Below the pieces are notes generated by a model. That model was not told the DNA's origin. It saw only the letters and a program-made list of their open reading frames with translations, and ran no database searches. A DNA stretch of 39,462 nt from Truepera sp. (GTDB lineage: Bacteria > Deinococcota > Deinococci > Deinococcales > Trueperaceae): assembly GCA_018333775.1 (NCBI GenBank), contig JAGXSO010000095.1, forward strand, positions 1-39,462. The letters are read 5' to 3'. The translations under genes were made by a program, and so were the position numbers. The number at the start of each line of letters is the position of its first letter. Position 1 is the first letter of the stretch. Below, piece by piece: positions 21,167 through 29,893 of this stretch.

Positions 21167-22625
21167 CGTCGCCATAACCGTGGGCATAATCGCTCTCTAC
21201 CTAGGTGTGCTGGCGCTGATCGGCATCTGGAGCTACCGCAAAACGGGGCGCGATCCGGTCAGCTACTTCCTCGCCGACCGCGGCCTCGGTGGGCTGGTCC
21301 TCACCTTCACCACGCTGGCGACCTTGCTCAGCGCCTTTACCTTCTTCGGGGTGCCTGCCGACAGCTACCGGCACGGCTTGGGCATCTTTCTCGGGGTCGG
21401 TGTCACCGACGCCTTTATCTCGGTGCTCTTTTTTGCCTTCGGTTACCGGCTCTGGCTGGCGGCGCGGAAGTTCCAGTTTGTGACGCCGTCAGAGTTCTTC
21501 GGCCACCGTTTCGACAGCCCCTTTTTGGCACTCCTTTATGCGCTGAGCGCCCTCCTTTTCACCGCACCCTATATCAGCATCCAGATCATCGCCGGAGGGC
21601 ACGCCATCGCGGCGCTCACGGGCGGCGCCATCCCCTATCTGCCCGCCGCCGTCGTGATGGCCATGATCATCCTCGGCTATGTGCTCTTCGGCGGGCTCAG
21701 GGCGGTCGCCTGGACCGACATCCTGCAAGGGCTCCTGATGATCGCCGGGATGCTGCTCGCTTTTGTTCTGATCGCTGTTGGTCTTGCCGCACGCGGCGGA
21801 GCGGAAGTGGACCTGCAAGCGTGGCTCAGTTTGCCCGGCCCCACCGAACGCTGGAGCTGGCAGGCACTAGTCGGCTTCAAGCTGCTCATCTTTATGGCGG
21901 TGCCGCTCTTCCCCCAGGTCTTCCAACGCTTTTACATGGCGAAAAGCGCCCAGGTCTTCAAAACGATCATGGTGGTGTGGCCGCTGTTAATTCTAGCAAT
22001 CTTTTTCCCGGCGACGCTGATCGGCGTCTGGGGTAGAGCCGTCTTCCCGGAGCTGGCGCAGCCGGACCAGATCATGCCCTTAATGCTCGAGGCGTTCTTG
22101 CCGGGCCCGCTGGCGGTGATCGTCATCGTGGCGGCGCTGGCGGCGCTGAAGTCTACGGCGGATTCGCAACTCTTGACTACCAGCTCGCTCTTTACCCGAG
22201 ACCTCTATGTCCGGTACCTCAACAAGAACGCCTCCCCGGCGCAGCAAGGGTTGGTCGGGCGGATCGCGGTGGTAGTGATCGCTGTTGCCTCGTTTGCCAT
22301 TGCTGTTAACCCGCCCGGCTTGATCGTGGAGATCGGCGCCTGGAGCTTCCAGGGGAGCGCCATGCTGTTCCCGGTGCTGGTGGCAGGGCTTTACTGGAAG
22401 CGCTGCACCAGAGCTGGCGCGGTCGCTGGCGGGGCGGTCTCCTCGGCGCTGACCATCGGCTGGCTCGCCGGCCTCCTGCCGACGGCCTGGACGTTTGGCT
22501 GGCTGCCGGTAATCCCCGCCGTCGTGGCTGGGAGTGCCGTGCTTATCGTGGTGAGTCTGCTGACCCGTCCTTCTGAAGCCAAGGTCAAGGCGTACTACCA
22601 GGAGCTATGGGAGCCGAAGTTATAG
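21159..22625 (+). CDS. sodium:solute symporter (SSS family)
   Basis: A 488-residue permease with about 13 membrane helices. Start ATG 21159, within the DUF3311 gene, gives MASVAITVGIIALYLGVLA, the normal first helix; an upstream start at 21102 would add a polar leader and is rejected. SSS features include YFLADRGLGGLVLTFTTLAT and SAFTFFGVPADSYRHG near the sodium site, LFGGLRAVAWTDILQG, and ALKSTADSQLLTTSSLFTRD in the eighth helix region. It would take up a small organic solute, such as a monocarboxylate, amino acid or pantothenate-like compound, with Na+. The substrate cannot be chosen from sequence. Confidence 0.92.
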   Translation: MASVAITVGIIALYLGVLALIGIWSYRKTGRDPVSYFLADRGLGGLVLTFTTLATLLSAFTFFGVPADSYRHGLGIFLGVGVTDAFISVLFFAFGYRLWLAARKFQFVTPSEFFGHRFDSPFLALLYALSALLFTAPYISIQIIAGGHAIAALTGGAIPYLPAAVVMAMIILGYVLFGGLRAVAWTDILQGLLMIAGMLLAFVLIAVGLAARGGAEVDLQAWLSLPGPTERWSWQALVGFKLLIFMAVPLFPQVFQRFYMAKSAQVFKTIMVVWPLLILAIFFPATLIGVWGRAVFPELAQPDQIMPLMLEAFLPGPLAVIVIVAALAALKSTADSQLLTTSSLFTRDLYVRYLNKNASPAQQGLVGRIAVVVIAVASFAIAVNPPGLIVEIGAWSFQGSAMLFPVLVAGLYWKRCTRAGAVAGGAVSSALTIGWLAGLLPTAWTFGWLPVIPAVVAGSAVLIVVSLLTRPSEAKVKAYYQELWEPKL

Positions 22626-22642
22626 CGAGGGAGCCTCGGGTA

Positions 22643-23548
22643 CTAAAAGCGCTGGGCCACTACCTGACCCGTAAGCTGCCAACTGCTCGCCACCGGAAAA
22701 GTGCCTAGCCCCAGCACGTCGAGCCGCAACTCCCCTTGCACCGCCAGCGGCAGCGGCGTCCCAGCAATAGCCTCTGAGAGGGCCTCTCTGGCCTCGGTGC
22801 TAAGGGCGTCCAGGTCGGGAAAGAAGAGGATTTCGATGCGCCCCGCACCGCCAGCCGGTACCGGACTGGGGGTCAGATCGGCGCTGGCCACCCTCTGCCC
22901 GCCGATAACAAGCGATAAATCCGTGCCGTAGACAAAGTAACCCACCCCGCCAGGGTTGATGGCCCAGCCGACTACGCGCACCACCGGCACGCCGGGCTCG
23001 AGCCAGAAGACTTCGCTCTCCGCTTCGCTCATCTGTAGCAGCGGCGGGCTGAGGGTCTCGCGGGCCTGGACGACGCCACTCATCAAGACGGCAGGCGCAA
23101 AGATCGGCTGGTAGCCCAGCGTGCTGACGGTAACCGCGCCGTCGATCCGCACCGGCAGCGGATTCCCGGCAAACGCCTCCGCCACTGCGCGCAGAAGGCC
23201 GGGTTGCTGCAAGCTAATGGCCACCTCGAACTGTAACCCGGCGGTTTCACCGGGCTCGAGCCGCTTTGGCACCAGGTAGCGCCCGGCCACCGCAGCCTGA
23301 TCGGCTAAGTAGAGCCGGAAGTCAAGCTCTTGCAGGCTGACCGGAAAGCTATTGGGGTTGCTGACCACCGCGTCAACACCGAGCGTAATAGTCGCGCCGG
23401 CGCCGGGCGGATTGAACTTGCCGAGCGAACTGCTGTCTAGCAGCTCAAAAACCAGTGGACGCACCACTTGTTCCTGCACCGGGACGCTTATCGTCGGCGC
23501 GCAAGCAGCGACCAACCCCAGCACAGTTATGGCCAGCCAACGCATCAC
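22643..23548 (-). CDS. lipoprotein with two LEA14/WHy-type domains
   Basis: A 301-residue secreted lipoprotein. The lipobox LVAAC places the lipidated cysteine at residue 16 after a short hydrophobic signal. The mature protein has two all-beta repeats. Each carries the WHy/LEA_2 pattern of a beta sandwich around NPNSFPVSLQELDFRLYLAD (first) and INPGGVGYFVYGTDLSLVIG (second). Such domains occur in plant LEA14 and in bacterial desiccation-tolerance proteins, including Deinococcus ones. The GTG at 23548 lies six bases after a TACACT; ATG 23545 is the alternative start. It is convergent with the symporter and follows recG. A role in drought or stress tolerance is inference. Confidence 0.8.
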   Translation of the reverse strand: MMRWLAITVLGLVAACAPTISVPVQEQVVRPLVFELLDSSSLGKFNPPGAGATITLGVDAVVSNPNSFPVSLQELDFRLYLADQAAVAGRYLVPKRLEPGETAGLQFEVAISLQQPGLLRAVAEAFAGNPLPVRIDGAVTVSTLGYQPIFAPAVLMSGVVQARETLSPPLLQMSEAESEVFWLEPGVPVVRVVGWAINPGGVGYFVYGTDLSLVIGGQRVASADLTPSPVPAGGAGRIEILFFPDLDALSTEAREALSEAIAGTPLPLAVQGELRLDVLGLGTFPVASSWQLTGQVVAQRF

Positions 23549-23554
23549 GCCTCT

Positions 23555-23560
23555 AGTGTA
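23555..23560 (-). promoter_or_regulatory. -10-like hexamer of the LEA lipoprotein gene
   Basis: TACACT on the minus strand, then six bases (AGAGGC) and GTG-ATG. If used, transcription starts at the GTG, giving a leaderless message. The AGAGG could instead serve as a weak ribosome binding site for the ATG. Confidence 0.4.
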
Positions 23561-23605
23561 GCAGAGCCGCGCTCGCTAGGGGTAAACAATTTCACGGTGG
23601 CTAAG

Positions 23606-25954
23606 TCAGATCAACTCTCTAAAGCCGATCTGCGCACTGCGGCGTTGCAGTTCGGCGCGCAAGCGCTCGGCCCAGGCGGCCTCCAGCTTAGGATCGGCTT
23701 CGAGCATCCGCTTGGCCAAGTCGCGTGAGAGTTCGATAATCTCGCCGTCTTGCGCCAGGTCGCCGAGCACCAGGTCCGGCATCCCCGACTGGCGCGTGCC
23801 GCGCAGCTCGCCCGGCCCTCGCAGCTCGAGGTCCTTTTCGGCGATAATAAACCCGTCGCTGTACTTTTCGATCACTTCCAGGCGGTGCTGGGTCTTCTTG
23901 CTGCGGTCGCCGGCGATCATGATGCAGTAGCTGTCAAACTCACCGCGCCCCACCCGGCCGCGCAGCTGGTGGAGCTGACTGAGCCCGAAGCGTTCGGCAT
24001 TTTCGATAATCATCAGGCTGGTGTTGGGGATATCAACCCCTACTTCGATTACGGTGGTAGAGACTAAGAGGTCGAAGTCATGCCGCCGGAAGCGCTCCAT
24101 CACGCTCTCTTTCTCCTCGCCGCCCAGCTTGCCGTGGAGCAGCCCAATCCGGCACCCCTCAGGCATCATGGCCCGCAGGTCGTCGGCTAAGCGGGTAGCC
24201 GAAACCGTCTCCGTAAGCGCCTCGCTCTCCTCGATCAGCGGCGCCACCACGTAGACCTGCCGCCCTTTGAGGATCTCGCCCCAGGCGAAGCGGTAGACTT
24301 CGCGCCGCCGCGCGTCCACCACCAGGCGGGTAGTAATCGGCTTGCGTCCGGGCGGCAGCTCGTCGATGACGGTCAGCTCCAGGTCGCCGTAGTAGGTCAG
24401 CGCCAGCGAACGGGGGATGGGTGTGGCGCTCATCACCAAGACATCGGGGAGGCCGCGGATCAAGCGGCGGCGCTGCTCGACGCCGAAGCGGTGCTCCTCG
24501 TCGATAACCGCCAGGCCGAGGTCGCTAAACTCTACCCCTTCTTGAATCAGCGCATGAGTGCCGACCACCAGATCTGCCTCGCCTGAGGCGATACGGGCTC
24601 GAGCCGAGTTTCTCTCGCGCCCGCTCAAAGTGCCCAGCAACAGCTCACAGCGAACCCCAAGCGGATAGAGATAGTCCAGCAGGTTGAGATAGTGCTGGCG
24701 CGCCAAGATCTCAGTCGGCGCCATCAAGGCGGCCTGATAGCCGTTTTTGACCGCCACGTAGATCGCGGCGGCGGCCACCGCCGTCTTACCCGAACCGACG
24801 TCGCCCTGAAGCAGCCGGGCCATCTGGCGCGGCTTCGCCATGTCGTCCAAAATCTCGCGCAGAGCGCGCTGCTGAGCTTTAGTCAGGGTAAACGGCAGGC
24901 TCTCCTGGAAGGTCTTAAGATCCTGCTCGCGCACCGTGAAATGCTTGCCTAACAGCGTGGTGTCGCGGTTTAACAGCACCCGCAGCTCAAGGAACAGAAA
25001 CTCGTCGAACTTGAGCCGCCGCAGCGCCTTGCTGAGCATCGCCTCGCTGGTGGGAAAGTGAACTTCGCGTAGCGCGGTATCGAGCGGGATCAGCTCGTGG
25101 CGCTCGAGCACGCTCCTGGGCAGGTGATCAGGCACGGTCTCTAGCGCCTCGAGCAGGCGATAGACGGCGCGCCGCAGATAAGCTTGCGACAGGCCCTGGG
25201 TGCTGGGGTAGATGCTGACGATCCGCCCGCTGGAGAGCGACTCCGCATTATCGGGCGTAGCCTTGTCGTCATCGACCTCGTGATGAGCCACCTGGAGATC
25301 GATCTGACGCCCGAAACGCTTGACCTTGCCCGAGACAATTAAACGCTGGCCCGGATAGAGCTGCGCTTCAAGCCACGGCTGGTTGAACCAGACCGCGCTC
25401 AGCCTGGCCCCCAGCGCATCTTCTAAAAAGACTCGCAGCACCGTCATACCGCGCTTACTCTTGACCGCCTTGCGCCCGGTGATAGTGCCGGCCACGGTTA
25501 CCGTCTGCTGGTCTAGCAGAGCCGAAAAGTACGGCAAGATGCGGCGATCCTCATAGCGCCGGGGGTAGTGCTGCAACAGGTCGCGGTAGCTCTTAAGGCC
25601 GATAGCGGCCAGCTTCTTGGCAGCCTGGGCACCTAAGTCCACGGTCCGGTTAGCGATCTCCTGATCGAGCTGAAGCGGCTCAGCGGCACTCTCGGCACTT
25701 TGCCGAGCCGTGGCCGCGGGCGGGGTATCGAGCAGCGCCAAGGCCCGACGCAACCTAGCCTCGCGCTCATCAGGCGCCAGGTCGCGATAGCCGGCAACTA
25801 GCGCCCGCACCTCGGCAAACGGTGCGCCGAGGTTGGCGACCAGCTTCTCGATCCCCCCCACCACCACGGCGTCCTGGCAACCCTCGGCCAGCTCGCGCTG
25901 GAGCGGTCGCTTAAGCCGGTCGCGGAGTTGCGCTAGGGTAGCCACCTTGGTCAT
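23606..25954 (-). CDS. recG: ATP-dependent DNA helicase RecG
   Basis: A 782-residue superfamily 2 helicase that regresses stalled replication forks and processes Holliday junctions. The first 110 or so residues are a helical extension absent from E. coli RecG (693 residues) and typical of several other phyla. A wedge/OB domain follows (SYRDLLQHYPRRYEDRRILP). Walker A is LLQGDVGSGKTAV (about 381-393), motif II is DEEHRFGV where DEQH is usual, motif III MSATPIPRSLALT, and motif VI QLHQLRGRVGRGEFDSYC. The C-terminal TRG-region ERFGLSQ and GPGELRGTRQSG are intact. The start ATG 25954 has AAGGGGTAAG upstream. Confidence 0.96.
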   Translation of the reverse strand: MTKVATLAQLRDRLKRPLQRELAEGCQDAVVVGGIEKLVANLGAPFAEVRALVAGYRDLAPDEREARLRRALALLDTPPAATARQSAESAAEPLQLDQEIANRTVDLGAQAAKKLAAIGLKSYRDLLQHYPRRYEDRRILPYFSALLDQQTVTVAGTITGRKAVKSKRGMTVLRVFLEDALGARLSAVWFNQPWLEAQLYPGQRLIVSGKVKRFGRQIDLQVAHHEVDDDKATPDNAESLSSGRIVSIYPSTQGLSQAYLRRAVYRLLEALETVPDHLPRSVLERHELIPLDTALREVHFPTSEAMLSKALRRLKFDEFLFLELRVLLNRDTTLLGKHFTVREQDLKTFQESLPFTLTKAQQRALREILDDMAKPRQMARLLQGDVGSGKTAVAAAAIYVAVKNGYQAALMAPTEILARQHYLNLLDYLYPLGVRCELLLGTLSGRERNSARARIASGEADLVVGTHALIQEGVEFSDLGLAVIDEEHRFGVEQRRRLIRGLPDVLVMSATPIPRSLALTYYGDLELTVIDELPPGRKPITTRLVVDARRREVYRFAWGEILKGRQVYVVAPLIEESEALTETVSATRLADDLRAMMPEGCRIGLLHGKLGGEEKESVMERFRRHDFDLLVSTTVIEVGVDIPNTSLMIIENAERFGLSQLHQLRGRVGRGEFDSYCIMIAGDRSKKTQHRLEVIEKYSDGFIIAEKDLELRGPGELRGTRQSGMPDLVLGDLAQDGEIIELSRDLAKRMLEADPKLEAAWAERLRAELQRRSAQIGFRELI

Positions 25955-26079
25955 CTTACCCCTTACCCCTTTACGTCAGACACAACTTGGCAGTAAGCTG
26001 ATGGGGAAAAAGAAGCCGTCTAGTGCCTGATGGCGGGAAGGGAGGTCGATAGGCAACCGCAGCATCCACAGCAACGGCC

Positions 26080-26109
26080 CCTATTCTTTAGACACCTATT
26101 CTTTAGACA
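26080..26109 (+). repeat. perfect 15-bp tandem duplication upstream of the ABC sugar operon
   Basis: CCTATTCTTTAGACA occurs twice without a gap, ending 16 bases before the binding-protein start. Each unit holds a TATTCT hexamer. A direct-repeat operator or a -10 duplicate is possible. Confidence 0.85.
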
Positions 26110-26125
26110 TACCTGTGAGGTAACG

Positions 26126-27352
26126 ATGAAGCGACTCTTGGTAGTTCTAACTGTTCTGCTGTTCGGCCTGTCCCAGGCTAACCAGCTCGAGATTTTTACC
26201 TGGTGGGCAGGCGACGAAGGCCCCGCCATTGAAGCCCTGATCGACATGTACCAGGCCAAGTACCCCGAGGTGGAGGTAATTAAAGCCGATGTGGTCGGGG
26301 GCGCCGGGGTGGTGGCGCGGGCGGTTTTAAAGACCCGCATGTTGGGAGGCTCTCCGCCCGACACCTTCCAGATCCACGCCGGGCGGTCGCTGATCGACAC
26401 CTGGGTGGTAGCCGGGCGTATGGAAGACCTCACCTGGCTCTATCAAGAAGAAGGCTGGCTGGAGGCCTTCCCGCCGGGCTTGATCGACATGATCAGCACC
26501 GAAGAGGGCATCTGGAGCGTGCCGGTTAACATCCACCGCTCCAACGTGATGTGGTACGTGCCGGCCAACCTGGAACGCTGGGGCGTTAGCGTCCCCACCA
26601 CCTGGGACGAGTTTTTAGCCATCTGCCCGACACTGCAAGCGCAAGGGGTGACCCCGCTGGTAGTCGGCGAGAGCTGGACTGTGCAGCACCTTTGGGAATC
26701 GGTAGCGCTAGCCGTGTTGGGGGCGGATAACTACGCCAAGCTGTGGACCGGCGAGCTGCCCTTCACCGATCCGCAAGCGGTCGCGGTCTGGGAGCTATTT
26801 GACCAGATCCTGGCCTGCACCAACCCCGACGCCGCCGGCCTGGCCTGGCAGCATGCCACCGACCGCTTAGTTGACGGCGCTGCCGCCTTCAATATCATGG
26901 GCGACTGGGCCGCCGGTTACATGGTCACCACGCTCGGGCTCGAGCCCGGCGTCGGCTTCGGCTGGGCCGCCTCGCCCGGCACTGAAGGCTCATTCATGCA
27001 GCTTTCCGACTCATTTGGCTTGCCGGTAGGCGCTCCTAACCGCGAGAACGTTATCAACTGGCTGCGCCTGATCGGCTCACGCGAAGGCCAGGACACCTTT
27101 AACCCCTTAAAGGGCTCCATCTCGCCGCGCCTTGATAGCGACCTGACTAAGTACAACGCCTACTTGCAGTCGGCTGCCGAAGACTTCCGCACCAACCGCC
27201 TGGTACCCAGCCTGGTGCATGGCGCTGCCGCTCGAGCCGCGTTTGCTAGCGAGTTTGCGACCGTCATGGGCATCTTCCTCGACACCCGCGACCCGCAGTT
27301 TGCTGCCAACGCCGCACAAGCGGTCGCCTTCCAGACCGGCCTAGGTCGGTAA
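26126..27352 (+). CDS. sugar ABC transporter substrate-binding protein (glucose/mannose type)
   Basis: A 408-residue extracellular solute-binding protein of family 1. ATG 26126 has GAGGTAACG upstream; an earlier start at 26030 would translate the tandem repeat and is rejected. The signal peptide is [18 protein letters not shown]. The mature start [20 protein letters not shown] is typical of the glucose/mannose-binding proteins of Thermus. Other features are [39 protein letters not shown] and [12 protein letters not shown], the ligand-facing segment. The product should deliver glucose, mannose or a related sugar to the two permeases downstream. Confidence 0.93.
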   Translation: MKRLLVVLTVLLFGLSQANQLEIFTWWAGDEGPAIEALIDMYQAKYPEVEVIKADVVGGAGVVARAVLKTRMLGGSPPDTFQIHAGRSLIDTWVVAGRMEDLTWLYQEEGWLEAFPPGLIDMISTEEGIWSVPVNIHRSNVMWYVPANLERWGVSVPTTWDEFLAICPTLQAQGVTPLVVGESWTVQHLWESVALAVLGADNYAKLWTGELPFTDPQAVAVWELFDQILACTNPDAAGLAWQHATDRLVDGAAAFNIMGDWAAGYMVTTLGLEPGVGFGWAASPGTEGSFMQLSDSFGLPVGAPNRENVINWLRLIGSREGQDTFNPLKGSISPRLDSDLTKYNAYLQSAAEDFRTNRLVPSLVHGAAARAAFASEFATVMGIFLDTRDPQFAANAAQAVAFQTGLGR

Positions 27353-27360
27353 ATTGTTTG

Positions 27361-27386
27361 GGAGAGGGTAGGTTACTGCCCTCTCC
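27361..27386 (+). promoter_or_regulatory. intercistronic hairpin after the binding-protein gene
   Basis: GGAGAGGG and CCCTCTCC form a perfect 8-bp stem around a 10-base loop, between the binding protein and the first permease. No T-tract follows. Such hairpins commonly stabilise the upstream message and make the receptor more abundant than the permeases. Confidence 0.6.
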
Positions 27387-27398
27387 GCTACCAAAACC

Positions 27399-28517
27399 AT
27401 GAAACGCGTCAATAAAGACTACCTGGTAGCGTTTTTTATGCTGCTACCCTCACTGGTGCTGCTGGCGATCTTCGTTTATGGCTTTATCGGCCAGACGCTC
27501 TATGTTTCTTTGACCAACTGGGGCCGCGATCCGGTCCAGGCCTTAGCCCTCAGACCGGTCTTAGAGTTTGTCGGTTTTAGCAATTACGAGCGCCTCTTTA
27601 CTAGCTTCCTTGAGGTGCGCTTCCGGCAGGATCTGATCAATCTCTTCTTTTTTACCGTCTTTTTCTTGGCCGGCTCGCTGGGACTCGGCTTACTGCTAGC
27701 TATCTTGCTCGATCAGGGCGTTAAAGGCGAAGGGCTTTTCCGCACCGTGTTTCTCTTCCCGTTCTCACTGTCTTTTATCGTTACCGGCACCGTTTGGCGC
27801 TGGATGCTGCAACCTCAAGGCGGGGTCAACGCCTTGCCGACCGCGTTCGGGCTACCACCGGGTGAGTTTACCTGGCTCACCTCGCGTCAGCAGATCTGGC
27901 ATTTCAACTGGCAAGACCTGCCCTTCTTCACGGGCTTAGTAGTAGTGGCGGTGCTGCTCTGGCTAACGGCGCGAGCCTGGCGTCACCACCAACGCGCTCG
28001 GGCGGCTACTTTTGGCGCGGTAGCCCTGCTGCTGGCCCTGTGGAAGCTGACCGGCGCACGTATCGAGATCCTCCCCTTCCCCGAGCGGCACGGCTTCAAT
28101 CTGGCGCTAGTCGGCATCATCATCGCTGCGGTGTGGCAGATGTCCGGCTACACCATGGCGCTCTATCTGGCCAGCCTGCGCGGCATCCCCGAAGAGCTGC
28201 GCGAAGCGGCCCGCGTCGACGGTGCTAGCGAGTTTCAGACCTACCGGCTGGTGGTCTTCCCGCTCTTGGGTCCTATCACCCTCTCGGCGATGATCATCCT
28301 GGGCCATATCAGCTTAAAGATCTTCGACCTGATTTTCACCATGACCGGGCCCGATCTGGCTACTACCAGTGTGCCTTCGCTGTTAATGTTCATCCGCACC
28401 TTCCGCGCTGCTCAGTTTGCTGACGGCGCCGCTATCGCCATGGTGCTGTTGGTGCTGGTAGCCACCATTATCATCCCCTACTTGTGGATTAGCCTGCGCG
28501 GCGAGGTGCGGCGATGA
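27399..28517 (+). CDS. sugar ABC transporter permease 1 (MalF/UgpA type)
   Basis: A 372-residue inner-membrane permease. The N-terminus [20 protein letters not shown] is the first helix. The cytoplasmic ATPase-contacting EAA motif is [20 protein letters not shown]. Compared with typical MalF-class proteins of about 300 residues it has a 60-residue insertion (about 150-215) holding an extra hydrophobic helix, a feature shared by Thermus-type glucose/mannose permeases. Ribosome binding at ATG 27399 is weak, which fits lower expression behind the hairpin. The stop overlaps the next gene (ATGA). Confidence 0.93.
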   Translation: MKRVNKDYLVAFFMLLPSLVLLAIFVYGFIGQTLYVSLTNWGRDPVQALALRPVLEFVGFSNYERLFTSFLEVRFRQDLINLFFFTVFFLAGSLGLGLLLAILLDQGVKGEGLFRTVFLFPFSLSFIVTGTVWRWMLQPQGGVNALPTAFGLPPGEFTWLTSRQQIWHFNWQDLPFFTGLVVVAVLLWLTARAWRHHQRARAATFGAVALLLALWKLTGARIEILPFPERHGFNLALVGIIIAAVWQMSGYTMALYLASLRGIPEELREAARVDGASEFQTYRLVVFPLLGPITLSAMIILGHISLKIFDLIFTMTGPDLATTSVPSLLMFIRTFRAAQFADGAAIAMVLLVLVATIIIPYLWISLRGEVRR

Positions 28518-29341
28518 GTTACCGTAAAGGGCTGTCCTGGCGCTGGCTGATCTACCTACTGCTGGGACTAGCCACGCTCTTCTTCCTGTTGCCGGTCTAT
28601 CTGGTCGTCATTACGGCCTTTAAGGACCCGGCCACCATCCGCCTGGCTACCGCCTGGCAACTACCTGAGGTCTGGTACTGGCAGAGCTTCGTAGTGGCCT
28701 GGGAGACGCTCGCACCCAAGCTGCGTAACAGCCTAATCCTGGCGGTATCAGCGACCGCGCTGTCGGCCATGCTGGGCTCGCTTAACGGTTATGTGCTGTC
28801 CAAGTGGCGGTTTCGCGGTGCCAACATCGTCTTTCCGCTGATGCTATTTGGCATGTTCATCCCTTACCAGTCGATCCTGATTCCACTCTTTCAGTTCCTG
28901 CGCGATGTCGGCCTTTACGGCTCACTGCAGGGGCTAATCCTCACCCACGTAGTCTACGGCTTACCGATTACTACGCTAATTTTCCGTAACTTCTACGCCG
29001 AGATCCCCGACGAGATGCTAGAAGCCGGTAAGATTGACGGCGCAGGCTTTTTCGGCCTCTACTGGCGCATCGTCTTCCCGTTGTCGATCTCCGGATTCGT
29101 AGTGGTTATTATCTGGCAGTTCACGCAGATCTGGAACGAGTTCCTGTTTGCCGTGACGCTCACTACTCCCGCTACGCAACCGATCACGGTAGCGCTAGCC
29201 GGGCTGGCCGGAGGTGAAGCCGTGCGCTGGAACCTGCCGATGGCCGGCGCCATCTTGGGCGCCCTGCCAACGCTAATAATCTATATCGTGCTGGGGCGCT
29301 ACTTCATCCGCGGGCTGCTGGCCGGGTCGGTCAAGGGTTGA
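28514..29341 (+). CDS. sugar ABC transporter permease 2 (MalG/UgpE type)
   Basis: A 275-residue permease with six helices, beginning [20 protein letters not shown]. The EAA motif reads [20 protein letters not shown]. It overlaps the preceding permease by four bases. The ATP-hydrolysing subunit is not encoded in the window, so the pair probably uses a shared MsiK/MalK-type ATPase from elsewhere, as is usual in Thermus and actinobacteria. It is the last gene of the transporter operon. Confidence 0.94.
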   Translation: MSYRKGLSWRWLIYLLLGLATLFFLLPVYLVVITAFKDPATIRLATAWQLPEVWYWQSFVVAWETLAPKLRNSLILAVSATALSAMLGSLNGYVLSKWRFRGANIVFPLMLFGMFIPYQSILIPLFQFLRDVGLYGSLQGLILTHVVYGLPITTLIFRNFYAEIPDEMLEAGKIDGAGFFGLYWRIVFPLSISGFVVVIIWQFTQIWNEFLFAVTLTTPATQPITVALAGLAGGEAVRWNLPMAGAILGALPTLIIYIVLGRYFIRGLLAGSVKG

Positions 29342-29417
29342 TGCCGTCCCTTGCACGGAGCGACTCGAGCTGAGGTAAGATCAGGGCAATGTCATGCGAC
29401 AGCGCCAAGGCCATGCT

Positions 29418-29440
29418 CCGGCATCCTAACTTTATGCCGG
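29418..29440 (+). promoter_or_regulatory. 7-bp stem-loop in the leader of a small gene
   Basis: CCGGCAT and ATGCCGG pair around a 9-base loop, about 33 bases before the ATG at 29474. There is no T-run, so it is more likely a leader structure than a terminator of the transporter operon. Confidence 0.4.
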
Positions 29441-29473
29441 GCCATACTCAGTTGGCGAAAGGAGACCACCAAG

Positions 29474-29794
29474 ATGCACGTGACCCTCACCCGCGATGAG
29501 CTTATCAGCGCCCTTAAACACTACCGCTCGATAGCTAAGCAAGATATCCTCCTCGCGGGTGATACCCCAGAGATGCAGTCGATCAAAAACCGTGCCGAGA
29601 CCCGCCGCCAAATCTATGCCGAGCTGATCTCAGCCACCGAACAGGCCGGTCCAGACGGAGCGCTGGCGCAGGCTAAAACCGCCTACCGCGAGCTGCAAGC
29701 TCTGGCGCAAGCCGGTGAGGATAAAGAGGCTGAGCTGCATGCGCTGGAGAATTTCTTTATCCTGGTTGGCGTCAGCACGCCCCCAGCGGCATAA
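29474..29794 (+). CDS. small helical protein, unknown
   Basis: A 106-residue soluble protein with AAAGGAG before ATG 29474. It is rich in Ala, Gln, Glu and Lys and predicted almost fully helical (LISALKHYRSIAKQDILLAG, then RRQIYAELISATEQ and AYRELQALAQAGEDKEAELH), like a small coiled-coil or three-helix protein. I do not recognise a family. It lies between the sugar transporter and the FSA-like aldolase, in the same direction, but the 130-base gap with a stem-loop suggests its own control. No signal peptide or cysteine pair is present. Confidence 0.6.
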   Translation: MHVTLTRDELISALKHYRSIAKQDILLAGDTPEMQSIKNRAETRRQIYAELISATEQAGPDGALAQAKTAYRELQALAQAGEDKEAELHALENFFILVGVSTPPAA

Positions 29795-29848
29795 TCGGTT
29801 TAGCAATCGCAAGTTGCGCAGGCAGCCTGCAAAAAGGCTCCGGCGCCT

Positions 29849-29878
29849 ATTAGGTGAATGCTGATTAGGTGAATACTG
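29849..29878 (+). repeat. 15-bp tandem duplication upstream of the FSA-like gene
   Basis: ATTAGGTGAATGCTG is followed directly by ATTAGGTGAATACTG, one mismatch. The second copy ends 15 bases before the start codon of the aldolase gene. The unit length equals that at 26080-26109. Confidence 0.8.
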
Positions 29879-29893
29879 AGGCCGCGCAGCCCC

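Noticed and set aside
22626..22638. CGAGG-GAG-CCTCG hairpin between the convergent symporter and lipoprotein genes as a bidirectional terminator
   Set aside because: Stem only 5 bp and no T-tract on either side; too weak to call.
29808..29840. Hairpin GCAGG-CAG-CCTGC followed by AAAAA as a terminator
   Set aside because: On the plus strand it is followed by A, not T; on the minus strand the T-run precedes the stem, so it is not a terminator in either direction.
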